A stretch of 16,661 nt of DNA from NCBI GenBank assembly GCA_900547255.1, contig URGC01000054.1, positions 1 through 16,661 on the forward strand, written 5' to 3'. Source of the DNA: an uncultured Eubacterium sp. Lineage in GTDB: Bacteria; Bacillota; Clostridia; Lachnospirales; Lachnospiraceae. Below, piece by piece: positions 1 through 6,787 of the stretch (position 1 is the first letter of the stretch; each line of letters begins with the position of its first letter). A program made the translations under genes and the position numbers. The notes under the pieces were generated by a model. That model worked only from the letters and a program-made list of their open reading frames with translations. It did no database searches and had not been told where the DNA came from.

Positions 1-647
1 CGGGACAGAAGATTGCATTTGTAGGAAGTACAGGTGCTGGTAAGACTACTATAACTAATCTTATCAACAGATTCTATGATATTCAGGATGGTAAAATCCG
101 TTATGATGGAATTAACATCAATGAAATCAAGAAAGATGATCTCAGACGAAGTCTTGGAATAGTTCTTCAGGATACTAACCTGTTCACAGGTACTATCATG
201 GATAATATAAGATACGGACGACTTGACGCCACAGATGAGGAATGTATTGCAGCGGCAAGACTTGCCAATGCGGATGGATTCATTAAAAGACTTCCAGACG
301 GATATAATACACTTCTTCACGGCGGCGGGGCGAACCTCAGTCAGGGACAGAGACAGCTTCTTGCTATAGCAAGAGCAGCAGTAGCTGACCCACCGGTTCT
401 GATTCTTGATGAGGCGACATCTTCTATCGATACGCGTACAGAGAGACTTGTACAGAAGGGAATGGATGCTCTTATGGCTGGACGTACATCTTTCGTTATT
501 GCACATAGACTTTCAACAGTCCGCAATGCTGACTGCATCATGGTTATGGAGCAGGGAAGAATCATAGAGCGAGGAACGCACGACCAGCTTATGGAAGAGA
601 AGGGAAGATATTACCAGCTCTACACAGGTAATTCTATAAGCGCATAA
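1..647 (+). CDS. ABC exporter half-transporter, C-terminal nucleotide-binding domain (partial)
   Basis: The gene enters from the left edge, and the reading frame is open from position 3 with no start in the window. What remains is one complete nucleotide-binding domain of an MsbA/MdlB-type exporter. Visible motifs are Walker A GSTGAGKTT (about 24-50), the Q-loop VLQDTNLF, the signature LSQGQ, Walker B LILDEATSSID with its catalytic Glu, and the H-loop IAHRLSTV. All catalytic residues are present, so this half should hydrolyse ATP at the inner membrane to drive export. The transmembrane half lies upstream and is not seen. Such proteins often work as heterodimers with an adjacent paralogue, which could lie further left. 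The substrate cannot be told. The stop is followed by a promoter and a hairpin that probably ends this transcript. Confidence 0.93.
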   Translation, partial: GQKIAFVGSTGAGKTTITNLINRFYDIQDGKIRYDGININEIKKDDLRRSLGIVLQDTNLFTGTIMDNIRYGRLDATDEECIAAARLANADGFIKRLPDGYNTLLHGGGANLSQGQRQLLAIARAAVADPPVLILDEATSSIDTRTERLVQKGMDALMAGRTSFVIAHRLSTVRNADCIMVMEQGRIIERGTHDQLMEEKGRYYQLYTGNSISA

Positions 648-664
648 AATGTTACAATGTTAAT

Positions 665-693
665 TTACAGCGTTAAAGCAATATGGTATAATC
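665..693 (+). promoter_or_regulatory. sigma-A-type promoter for the AGCS symporter gene
   Basis: TTTACA (665-670) and a perfect TATAAT (688-693) are separated by 17 bp, and a TG at 685-686 makes an extended -10. Transcription would begin near 700, giving a leader of about 47 nt before the ATG at 747. A second unpaired TATAAT at 715-720 has no good -35. Confidence 0.7.
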
Positions 694-744
694 CTTCTTG
701 CATTTTGTCTTAATATAATGGAAATAGTGCAGGAAGGATTTTTT
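691..744 (+). terminator. hairpin plus T-run: terminator of the exporter gene that also pairs the next gene's RBS
   Basis: AATCCTTCTTGCA (691-703) pairs with TGCAGGAAGGATT (728-740), 13 bp with one G-U, around a 24-nt loop, and is followed by six T's (739-744). This has the shape of an intrinsic terminator for the upstream ABC gene. The 3' arm contains the AGGAAGG ribosome binding site of the AGCS gene. The 5' arm overlaps the -10 box, so transcripts starting near 700 would lack most of it, while read-through transcripts would carry the full hairpin. Confidence 0.6.
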
Positions 745-746
745 AT

Positions 747-2156
747 ATGCTGTCAACAATAGAAGCTGTCAACAGTGCAGTTAATAATTTTATCTGGGGA
801 GTACCAGCCATGATATGTATCATAGGTGTAGGACTTATTCTTAGTTTCAGAACCAGATTTATTCAGATAAGAAAGTTCCCATATGCCATGAAGGTGACAC
901 TGGGACGTGTGCTCAAGAAAAAAGATGCTACAGATGGTACAATGACACCGTTTCAGGCTGTCTGTACGGCACTTGCTGCCACAGTTGGAACTGGTAATAT
1001 AGCTGGTGTTGCCGGAGCTATCGCAATCGGTGGACCGGGAGCTGTATTCTGGATGTGGATATCGGCCATGCTTGGCATGTGTACCAAGTTTTCAGAAGTT
1101 ACACTTGCAGTACATTTCAGGGAGAAGAATGACAAGGGAGAGCTTGTCGGAGGCCCTATGTATTATATCAAGAATGGTCTTTCAAAACACTGGCACTGGC
1201 TTGCATACCTGTTCTCAGCATTTGGTGTGCTCACAGTATTTGGTACTGGTAATGCGACACAGGTTAACACAATAACTACAGCCATTGATTCAGCTCTGTA
1301 TAATTATAATATTATTTCAAGCGATTCAGCTTCAATGATAAATCTCGTTATCGGTATAATTCTTGCTGTACTTATAGCACTTATACTTATCGGTGGAGTT
1401 AAGCGAATTGGAAAGGTTGCAGAGAGGCTTGTTCCTTTCATGGCTGTTTTATACGTAATTCTTGCACTTGGAATTGTAATTATCAATTATAGAAATGTTC
1501 CTGCTGTATTTGCATCTATATTCAAGGGAGCATTTACACCAGCATCAGTTACTGGTGGTGCTGTCGGAAGTTTCTTCCTTAGTATGAAAAAGGGTGTATC
1601 AAGAGGAATATTCTCTAACGAGGCAGGTCTTGGTACAGGTTCTATCGCACATGCATGTGCAGATACAAGCAAGCCTGTAAAACAGGGATTCTTCGGAATT
1701 TTTGAGGTGTTTGTTGATACTATTGTTATATGTACACTCACAGCTTTAGTTATTCTTTGCAGTGGTGTAAGTGTCAACTATGGTTCGGCAGCAGGCGCAG
1801 AGCTTACAATCAGTGGATTTACATCGACATATGGTAACTGGGTTTCAATATTCACAGCCGTTGCAATGTGCTGTTTTGCTTTCTCAACTATTATTGGCTG
1901 GGGATTATATGGAACAAGATGTATAGAATTCTTATTTGGTTCCAAGGTCAACAAGCCATTCATGCTTGTGTATTCAGCAGTTGCAATCGTTGGTGCAACT
2001 ATGGATCTCGGACTTATGTGGAGCATAGCAGAGACATTTAACGGACTTATGGCTATACCTAACCTTATAGCAGTGTTCCTATTATCTGGCGTGGTCGTTA
2101 AGCTTGTGAGGGAGTACTTCGCAGGCAAAGAACAGCCAGATAAGCAGCAGATTTAA
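747..2156 (+). CDS. AGCS-family sodium:alanine/amino-acid symporter
   Basis: This 469-residue polytopic membrane protein imports a small neutral amino acid, typically alanine or glycine, with Na+. It matches the alanine/glycine:cation symporter (AGCS) family by the N-terminal SFRTRFIQIRKF block, the conserved TALAATVGTGNIAGVAGAI stretch (about residues 71-89), GGPGAVFWMW, GGPMYYI, and the later GVSRGIFSNEAGLGTGSIAHA region. Length is normal for the family. The ATG at 747 follows AGGAAGG (731-737) with 9-nt spacing. It has its own promoter and appears to be a single-gene unit. Exact substrate is inferred only at family level. Confidence 0.95.
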   Translation: MLSTIEAVNSAVNNFIWGVPAMICIIGVGLILSFRTRFIQIRKFPYAMKVTLGRVLKKKDATDGTMTPFQAVCTALAATVGTGNIAGVAGAIAIGGPGAVFWMWISAMLGMCTKFSEVTLAVHFREKNDKGELVGGPMYYIKNGLSKHWHWLAYLFSAFGVLTVFGTGNATQVNTITTAIDSALYNYNIISSDSASMINLVIGIILAVLIALILIGGVKRIGKVAERLVPFMAVLYVILALGIVIINYRNVPAVFASIFKGAFTPASVTGGAVGSFFLSMKKGVSRGIFSNEAGLGTGSIAHACADTSKPVKQGFFGIFEVFVDTIVICTLTALVILCSGVSVNYGSAAGAELTISGFTSTYGNWVSIFTAVAMCCFAFSTIIGWGLYGTRCIEFLFGSKVNKPFMLVYSAVAIVGATMDLGLMWSIAETFNGLMAIPNLIAVFLLSGVVVKLVREYFAGKEQPDKQQI

Positions 2157-2181
2157 TTTATAAAAAAATTAATAATTAGGG

Positions 2182-2210
2182 TTGACATACCAGTTAGTTA
2201 GTTGTATGGT
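2182..2210 (+). promoter_or_regulatory. promoter of the GntR-ABC operon
   Basis: A perfect TTGACA -35 (2182-2187) lies 17 bp before TATGGT (2205-2210), a weaker -10. The -10 falls inside the left arm of the palindrome at 2201-2238, so a protein bound there would block the polymerase. Confidence 0.6.
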
Positions 2211-2238
2211 TAGTTACATAAGTAATGAACCATACAAC
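2201..2238 (+). promoter_or_regulatory. 38-bp imperfect palindrome, probable operator of the GntR/YtrA regulator
   Basis: The arms GTTGTATGGTTAGTTAC (2201-2217) and GTAATGAACCATACAAC (2222-2238) match at 15 of 17 positions around the centre ATAA. It overlaps the -10 box and lies about 50 bp before the regulator gene, as expected for autoregulation by YtrA-type repressors. As RNA it would also form a hairpin followed by the T-rich TTATTTTATTT, so a terminator role for the upstream AGCS gene is an alternative or additional possibility. Confidence 0.6.
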
Positions 2239-2289
2239 TTATTTTATTTCATATGAAATTTTTAGTATTTAGGTAAAGCAGGTGATAAA

Positions 2290-2655
2290 TTGCAAGAACA
2301 TTTAACTCAGGAAAAGTCTATATACATCCAGATAAGTGAGATGATAGAGACTGATATTTTAAGAGGGATTCTGTTAGAAGAGGAGAGAGTTCCAAGCACT
2401 AACGAGCTGGCAAAGATATATACAATTAATCCGGCGACTGCTGCAAAGGGCGTTAATATCCTTGTAGATGAGGGGATTCTTTATAAGAAAAGGGGGATTG
2501 GCATGTTTGTAACAGCTGGAGCGAAGGACATGATATTAAAGAAACGTAAAGATGTTTTCTATGAGAATTATGTCAGGGGACTGATTAATGAGGCAAAGAG
2601 CCTTGGAATCAGCAAGGAAGAATTAATATCAATGATAAAGGAGACGAGAGAATAA
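2290..2655 (+). CDS. GntR-family transcriptional regulator, YtrA subfamily
   Basis: A 121-residue DNA-binding protein with one winged helix-turn-helix, about residues 10-75. It contains the typical RVPSTNELAKIYTINPATA recognition region (33-51) and the wing around YKKRGIGMFV (65-74). The C-terminal tail is short, about 45 helical residues, as in the YtrA subfamily, with no large effector domain. The start is TTG at 2290, preceded by AGGTG at 2280-2284; no ATG fits better. It is the first gene of an ABC-transporter operon and ends 1 nt before the ATPase start. YtrA members usually repress their own ABC operons until a cell-envelope stress signal appears. The palindrome at 2201-2238 is its likely site, by inference. 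Confidence 0.93.
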   Translation: MQEHLTQEKSIYIQISEMIETDILRGILLEEERVPSTNELAKIYTINPATAAKGVNILVDEGILYKKRGIGMFVTAGAKDMILKKRKDVFYENYVRGLINEAKSLGISKEELISMIKETRE

Positions 2656-2656
2656 T

Positions 2657-3541
2657 ATGGGAAATTTAGTATGTGAGAACATTGTTAAGTCATATAAGGA
2701 TAAGAAGGTTTTAAAGGGAGTTAATCTTACAATTGAACAGGGGAAGATATATGGCCTTATTGGAAGAAATGGAATTGGTAAGACAACGTTGTTATCTGTC
2801 TTGACAGGCCAGAGCCCGGCTAATGAAGGCAGTGTAACATATGATGGAATGCAGGTGTGGGAGAACAGAGATGCGCTTGACCATATTTGCTTCTCAAGAG
2901 AGATTAATACAGTGACAGCACTTGGCCCTAATAAAACTAAGATTAAAGAATATTTTAAGACAGCATCATTCTTTTATCCTAACTGGGATCAGGAGATGGC
3001 TGACAGACTAATTAAATTATTTGGACTTAATGTTAAGAAGTATGTCAGCAAATTATCCAAAGGTATGTTATCTATGGTGACTATCATAATCGGACTTGCA
3101 AGTAAAGCTGATATCACAATTCTCGATGAGCCGGTTGCCGGACTTGATGTGGTTGCAAGGGAGCAGTTCTATAAATTGCTTTTAGACGAACAGATGGAGA
3201 CTGGAAGAACATTTATAATATCAACACATATAATTGAAGAGGCAGCAGACGTATTTGAAGAGGTTATTATCTTAAGAGATGGCACTGTCTTACTCAAAGA
3301 AAATACAGCAGAGCTTCTTGACAGATGCATATATGTATCAGGACTTGCAGATGATGTTGATGCGTATTCTGCTGGTAAAAATGTTGTTCATACAGAATCT
3401 ATGGGAAGAAGCAAAGCAGTTACAATCATGCTTGAGGAAGGACAGAGTGCAGGAGAAGCAGGCAGCAATCTTACAATCCAGCCAGTATCTTTACAGAATC
3501 TGTTTATAGCTCTCTGTGGTGGAAATGGAGGCATGGAATAA
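2657..3541 (+). CDS. ABC transporter ATP-binding protein (YtrB-like)
   Basis: This 294-residue soluble ATPase powers the membrane pair encoded just downstream. Walker A is GRNGIGKT (36-43), the signature is the degenerate LSKGM (133-137), Walker B is ITILDE (153-158) with the D-loop AGLD, and the H-loop is STHIIEEA (His191). I see no clear glutamine at the Q-loop position (ICFSREIN, 77-84), which may be normal for this subfamily. The C-terminal 80 residues past the ABC core are not recognisable. It starts 1 nt after the GntR stop and its own stop overlaps the next start (TAATG), indicating translational coupling. Substrate unknown; related operons are linked to envelope-active antibiotics. 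Confidence 0.94.
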   Translation: MGNLVCENIVKSYKDKKVLKGVNLTIEQGKIYGLIGRNGIGKTTLLSVLTGQSPANEGSVTYDGMQVWENRDALDHICFSREINTVTALGPNKTKIKEYFKTASFFYPNWDQEMADRLIKLFGLNVKKYVSKLSKGMLSMVTIIIGLASKADITILDEPVAGLDVVAREQFYKLLLDEQMETGRTFIISTHIIEEAADVFEEVIILRDGTVLLKENTAELLDRCIYVSGLADDVDAYSAGKNVVHTESMGRSKAVTIMLEEGQSAGEAGSNLTIQPVSLQNLFIALCGGNGGME

Positions 3542-4230
3542 TGAAAGGATTTGACAGAAATATAAAATTCTCACTTATGTGGGTAAAAAAGATTTCAATA
3601 TATACATATGTTACAGCGCTTGCATTTGAATTATGGTTCTGGCTTCTTGGAATTACAGAAGTTCATACTGTGAAGGATTTTTGCATGAATTATATTACAT
3701 ATGCAGTATTTAGTGGTGTGTTATTTATGTTTTTATATTTTGCTGTAAATATGGTTACAGTATTTGACCAGATAGTGTCATATGGATGTACAAGGAAATG
3801 TGCAGCGCTTGGAATGGTATGTACTAATGTGCTGACATCATTATTCCAGCTGGCTGTAAATCTGGTTATTTATGCGGTATTTAGTATTATATTTGGCGGT
3901 AATATCTTTACAGCCGGTTTAATTATGATGTGCATTAACATTTATCTTATTGTTACAGCGATAAGTCCGCTTGCAGGTCTGGCTGTATTTGCATGTGGAA
4001 AGATAGGATATTATATTATCATAATGGGTTCATGTGGAGCTCTTGGCGGCTGCATGGGAACGATTATCGGACAGATCGAAGATGGAAATGTCAAGCTTTT
4101 TTCACTTATATCGAATTATCTCGCATCAGTTTCTGTTAATATGATAGTTACACCAATAGCCATTGTTGTAATAGTGCTTACAACAGTGCTTCTTGTGAAA
4201 GTAACAGCCAGAACGGAGGTAAGGGGATGA
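3541..4230 (+). CDS. ABC-2-like membrane protein, first permease
   Basis: A 229-residue hydrophobic protein with about six predicted membrane helices, roughly at 18-38, 50-72, 95-120, 125-150, 155-175 and 195-222, and a short basic N-terminus. It has no motif I can name. Its assignment rests on topology and on its place directly after the ATPase, whose stop it overlaps (TAATG at 3538-3542). It would form the membrane channel with the next gene product. Sequence similarity to the second permease is not obvious by eye, so a heterodimer is more likely than a duplicated pair. Confidence 0.8.
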   Translation: MKGFDRNIKFSLMWVKKISIYTYVTALAFELWFWLLGITEVHTVKDFCMNYITYAVFSGVLFMFLYFAVNMVTVFDQIVSYGCTRKCAALGMVCTNVLTSLFQLAVNLVIYAVFSIIFGGNIFTAGLIMMCINIYLIVTAISPLAGLAVFACGKIGYYIIIMGSCGALGGCMGTIIGQIEDGNVKLFSLISNYLASVSVNMIVTPIAIVVIVLTTVLLVKVTARTEVRG

Positions 4231-4925
4231 AATCTTTTAAAAGAGTTATGTACACTAACAGAGGATTAATCTTTCTTAATCTGCTGATTCTGGCAATTAT
4301 GGGAGGAGTTGGATTTTTCCTCCATGATATTATTGTTGCATTAGATAAAACAGATGAGGAGATGACGGTTTTTCCTTTGGGAACACTCTGCATGTTTCTT
4401 GCAATCATTTTCTTTACATGTTTTTTCTCACACCAGAGTGGAATGCATATATTCAATATGAATATCTCAATGGGACAGACAAGAAAATGTTTTTTTGTAG
4501 AGCAGCTTATATTAAGAATTGTTCTGGTGCTTGCTGATATGCTTATTTTGTTTGGGATGTATCAACTTGAATTATTAAAGTTTGAAAAGTTTTATTACCC
4601 AAGATATACTCTTGAGACCGAGTTGTCAGAAATGTTTACGTTTAAATTTATATTTATGATGGTTCTTGCGGCAGTAAGCTTCTGTATGATGGTGCTTGCA
4701 TTGTCATTGAAATTTGGAATGAAGGCTAATGTGGTAACTATGATCGTTTATTTTGCGTTCATAATATTAATGACAAGAGTTGAGACAATTGCTTCATATG
4801 TTGAAATGAAACATTTTGATTTTGGCTTATATGCAGATACTTTATATTATGTATTTACAGTGCTTTTCGCAATTGGTATAGTTGTATCGGGGCTTTTCAT
4901 CAGAAAGCAGCAGGTAACAGTTTAG
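4227..4925 (+). CDS. ABC-2-like membrane protein, second permease
   Basis: A 232-residue integral membrane protein with about six hydrophobic helices, near 12-32, 48-68, 90-112, 138-158, 165-185 and 203-226, ending in a short basic tail (FIRKQQVTV). It overlaps the preceding permease by 4 nt (ATGA) and has the ribosome binding site AAGGGG inside that gene. The S-M-G-Q-T-R-K segment after helix 2 resembles the cytoplasmic loop S-Y-G-C-T-R-K of the first permease. That shared loop hints at a common origin and possibly at the ATPase docking site. Function beyond ABC-type export or signalling is not known. Confidence 0.8.
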   Translation: MKSFKRVMYTNRGLIFLNLLILAIMGGVGFFLHDIIVALDKTDEEMTVFPLGTLCMFLAIIFFTCFFSHQSGMHIFNMNISMGQTRKCFFVEQLILRIVLVLADMLILFGMYQLELLKFEKFYYPRYTLETELSEMFTFKFIFMMVLAAVSFCMMVLALSLKFGMKANVVTMIVYFAFIILMTRVETIASYVEMKHFDFGLYADTLYYVFTVLFAIGIVVSGLFIRKQQVTV

Positions 4926-4937
4926 GGGGATAATATA

Positions 4938-5567
4938 ATGGAGAAGGAAAGAAAATTGACACAGGCAGAGGCCAGAAGAAAAGAACGTTTTGAGAAAATA
5001 AGTGATGACCTTATAGGCGAAGGGTTCATAAGGCAGGATCTTATAATTGATATCGTAAAGGCTAATATAGGTGCGCTTGTGGTAATGATGCCATTCATTA
5101 TTGTGATGGGTGTGTTATATTACACTGCTAATATGCATAAAATCATAGGCTCATTCAGCCTGTCATCATATATGATGTTTTTAGGATTATTTTTGTTTCT
5201 TATTATTGCCCATGAGCTTATTCACGGAATTACATGGTCAATATTTACACCTAACCATATGAAAGATATTGAGTTCGGGGTAATCTGGTCTGCTGTCACA
5301 CCATATTGTACATGTGGACAGCCGCTAAGCAAAAAGCAGTTTATAATAGGCGCAGCTATGCCAACACTGATATTAGGCTTTGGATTGGGAATTGTCTCAA
5401 TTATGACAGGACAGCTTATGATGTTTCTGTTAGCAGAAGCGCTTATTCTTGGCGGTGGTGGAGATTTTCTTATTATTATCAAACTGTTAAGATTTAATTC
5501 TGACAGAAAAGAACAGCTTTATTATGACCATCCATATGAATGTGGACTGGTAGTATTTGAGAGATGA
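4938..5567 (+). CDS. DUF3267-like membrane protein with HExxH zincin motif
   Basis: A 209-residue protein with a charged N-terminus (first 30 residues) and about four to five membrane helices. The central motif AHELIHG (91-97) supplies His92, Glu93 and His96, the pattern of a zinc metalloprotease. A possible third ligand, Asp176, sits in GGGGDF within the last helix. The block PYCTCGQPLSKKQ (122-134) and the following IGAAMPT resemble the DUF3267 family, putative zincin peptidases. It starts 12 nt after the second permease with AGGGGGA as its ribosome binding site, so it is the last gene of the operon. A protease activity, perhaps on a peptide handled by the transporter, is inference; no substrate is known. 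Confidence 0.82.
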   Translation: MEKERKLTQAEARRKERFEKISDDLIGEGFIRQDLIIDIVKANIGALVVMMPFIIVMGVLYYTANMHKIIGSFSLSSYMMFLGLFLFLIIAHELIHGITWSIFTPNHMKDIEFGVIWSAVTPYCTCGQPLSKKQFIIGAAMPTLILGFGLGIVSIMTGQLMMFLLAEALILGGGGDFLIIIKLLRFNSDRKEQLYYDHPYECGLVVFER

Positions 5568-5576
5568 TGATATAAT
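5568..5576 (+). promoter_or_regulatory. extended -10 promoter for the 5604 gene
   Basis: TGATATAAT gives a TGn extension plus a perfect TATAAT, starting just after the stop of the DUF3267-like gene. There is no -35 at proper spacing, which extended -10 promoters can do without. The leader would be only about 20 nt. Confidence 0.45.
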
Positions 5577-5603
5577 GTACTTATCAGATGGGAGGTGTGG
5601 ACT

Positions 5604-6083
5604 ATGTATATAGATACAATGAATTACAATAATGATTACAACAACTCATATGGTGATTATAATAATTCATATAATGGAAATAATTCAGACAGGGTATCTG
5701 ATAAGAAAGATGATTACGAATCTGGAAAAAAGGAATGTCAGACTTGTAAGAACAGAAAGTATCAGGATGGCTCAGATGAGATGGTATCATTTAAAAGTGC
5801 CGCCCACATATCGCCAGAGAGTGCTGCAAGTGCGGTAAGGTCGCATGAGCAGGAACATGTATCTAATGCTTATAAGAAAGCATCTATGGGTAATGGACAG
5901 GTTGTCAGTGCCAATGTGTCAATACATACTTCTATATGTCCTGAATGTGGAAGAAGTTATGTATCGGGTGGAACAACTTCTACCCAGATTAAGTATATTA
6001 ATGAGGATAACCGGTACCAGCAGGAATTAAAGAGTCAGGATAAGGGAAGACTGACGGGGATGTTCTTTGATGCTGCGGTGTAG
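5604..6083 (+). CDS. small HExEH/CxxC protein, SprA-like putative metalloprotein
   Basis: I read this as 159 residues from the ATG at 5604, because GGGAGG (5590-5595) lies 8 nt ahead. A GTG at 5595 overlaps that site and is unlikely. The first 30 residues are low-complexity Asn/Tyr/Asp/Ser with repeated YNNSY-like units. Next come CQTCKNRKYQDGSDE, then AVRSHEQEHVSNA with a His-Glu-x-Glu-His zincin-like motif, and CPECGRSYVSGGTTSTQ near the end. The two Cys pairs and the histidines could bind zinc. This arrangement is common in uncharacterised Firmicutes proteins and recalls the SprA-related family. No signal peptide is visible. It appears to be its own transcription unit; function is unknown. 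Confidence 0.82.
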   Translation: MYIDTMNYNNDYNNSYGDYNNSYNGNNSDRVSDKKDDYESGKKECQTCKNRKYQDGSDEMVSFKSAAHISPESAASAVRSHEQEHVSNAYKKASMGNGQVVSANVSIHTSICPECGRSYVSGGTTSTQIKYINEDNRYQQELKSQDKGRLTGMFFDAAV

Positions 6084-6113
6084 GATGATAGTAAACAATA
6101 TAATAAATGAATA

Positions 6114-6178
6114 AAATACACCCGATAGGGTATGCTGGTAAAAATATATTGGCATATGATACCCTATCGGGTGTATTT
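6114..6178. repeat. perfect 20-bp inverted repeat with 25-nt loop
   Basis: AAATACACCCGATAGGGTAT (6114-6133) and its exact reverse complement (6159-6178) flank an AT-rich loop. Each arm holds one hip operator core. As RNA it would be a strong hairpin ending in TTTATATATA, which may also end the upstream 5604-6083 transcript. Confidence 0.85.
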
Positions 6179-6216
6179 ATATATAGACAATCTTGCAATT
6201 ATACCCAATAGGGTGT
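6116..6216. promoter_or_regulatory. three phased hip operators (ACCC-NATN-GGGT)
   Basis: Three near-identical palindromic cores are present: ACCCGATAGGGT (6120-6131), ACCCTATCGGGT (6161-6172) and ACCCAATAGGGT (6203-6214). Their centres are 41 and 42 bp apart, close to four helical turns. The third sits between the -35 and -10 candidates of the hip promoter. This is the expected layout for autoregulation by the HipB-type protein encoded next. The binding protein is inferred from position. Confidence 0.75.
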
Positions 6217-6224
6217 AATATAAT
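6194..6224 (+). promoter_or_regulatory. hipBST promoter
   Basis: TATAAT (6219-6224) is perfect, while the best -35 is the weak TTGCAA (6194-6199) at 19-bp spacing. The third operator core occupies the spacer, so bound HipB would exclude polymerase. Transcription would start near 6231, about 24 nt before the GTG start. Confidence 0.55.
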
Positions 6225-6254
6225 AAAATAAGATATATACAGGGAGTTGTGTGT

Positions 6255-6458
6255 GTGAATAAAATTGCAGAATTTGTTAAAAACAATCGTAAAGCGGCTG
6301 GCCTTACGCAGGAGGAATTTGCAATAAGATCAGGTTTAGGATTACGCTTTGTGCGCGAGTTGGAGCAGGGAAAACCAACAGTGAGAATGGATAAGGTCAA
6401 TATTGCACTTGCAATGTTTGGAATGGAGGCTGTACCGGGCAGAAAGGATGATAATTAA
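6255..6458 (+). CDS. hipB: HipB-like XRE-family antitoxin/repressor
   Basis: A 67-residue Cro/C1-type helix-turn-helix protein. The HTH runs about residues 13-40 (AGLTQEEFAIRSGLGLRFVREL), followed by EQGKPTVRMDKVNIALAMFGME, the typical HipB ending. Two GTG codons are possible: I chose 6255 because AGGGAG (6241-6246) lies 8 nt upstream, while GTG 6249 would be only 2 nt from it. The stop overlaps the hipS start (TAATG). It should dimerise, bind the three upstream palindromes and repress the operon, and may also contact HipT. In characterised hipBST systems HipS, not HipB, is the main antitoxin. Confidence 0.9.
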   Translation: MNKIAEFVKNNRKAAGLTQEEFAIRSGLGLRFVRELEQGKPTVRMDKVNIALAMFGMEAVPGRKDDN

Positions 6459-6787
6459 TGAGCGTATTTAGAACAGCACATATATATGTCCGCAATATAT
6501 ATGCGGGAATTTTATATGAAACAGATGAAGGTTATTCGTTTTGTTATGATATGGATTATCTGAAGCGCAGTGATGCAAGTGCTGTATCGCTAACACTTCC
6601 TATGTCAGAAGATACATATACTTCTAAAACACTGTTTCCTTTTTTTGATGGATTGATTCCAGAGGGATGGCTTCTTGGAATTGTAAGCCGTAACTGGAAA
6701 ATAGATATAAAAGACAGATTTGGATTGTTATTAGTTGCATGTAGGGATGCTATTGGAAATGTTAGTGTAAGGGAGAGTAAAGTATGA
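6458..6787 (+). CDS. hipS: HipS-like antitoxin (separate HipA N-terminal subdomain)
   Basis: This 109-residue protein corresponds to the small N-terminal subdomain of HipA, made as its own polypeptide. It opens with an AHIYVRNIYAGILYE strand region and contains the signature LTLPMS, then PFFDGLIPEGWLL (61-73) and RFGLLLVACRDAIGNVSV (87-104), all typical of the HipA N1 domain. In full-length HipA this segment is fused to the kinase. In the described E. coli hipBST system the equivalent HipS neutralises HipT. It overlaps hipB (TAATG) and hipT (ATGA), so the three are translationally coupled. A frameshifted HipA is unlikely because hipT begins with its own Cys-rich segment rather than continuing the HipA fold. 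Symbol by homology of architecture. Confidence 0.87.
   Translation: MSVFRTAHIYVRNIYAGILYETDEGYSFCYDMDYLKRSDASAVSLTLPMSEDTYTSKTLFPFFDGLIPEGWLLGIVSRNWKIDIKDRFGLLLVACRDAIGNVSVRESKV

Noticed and set aside
1778..2128. 116-codon minus-strand open frame opposite the symporter gene
   Set aside because: It lies wholly inside a clear AGCS coding region, lacks a ribosome binding site and reads as low-complexity antisense sequence.
6116..6216. Short repeated palindromes that could suggest a CRISPR array
   Set aside because: Only three copies, two in opposite orientation, with the core varying at the centre; the position over the hip promoter fits operators.
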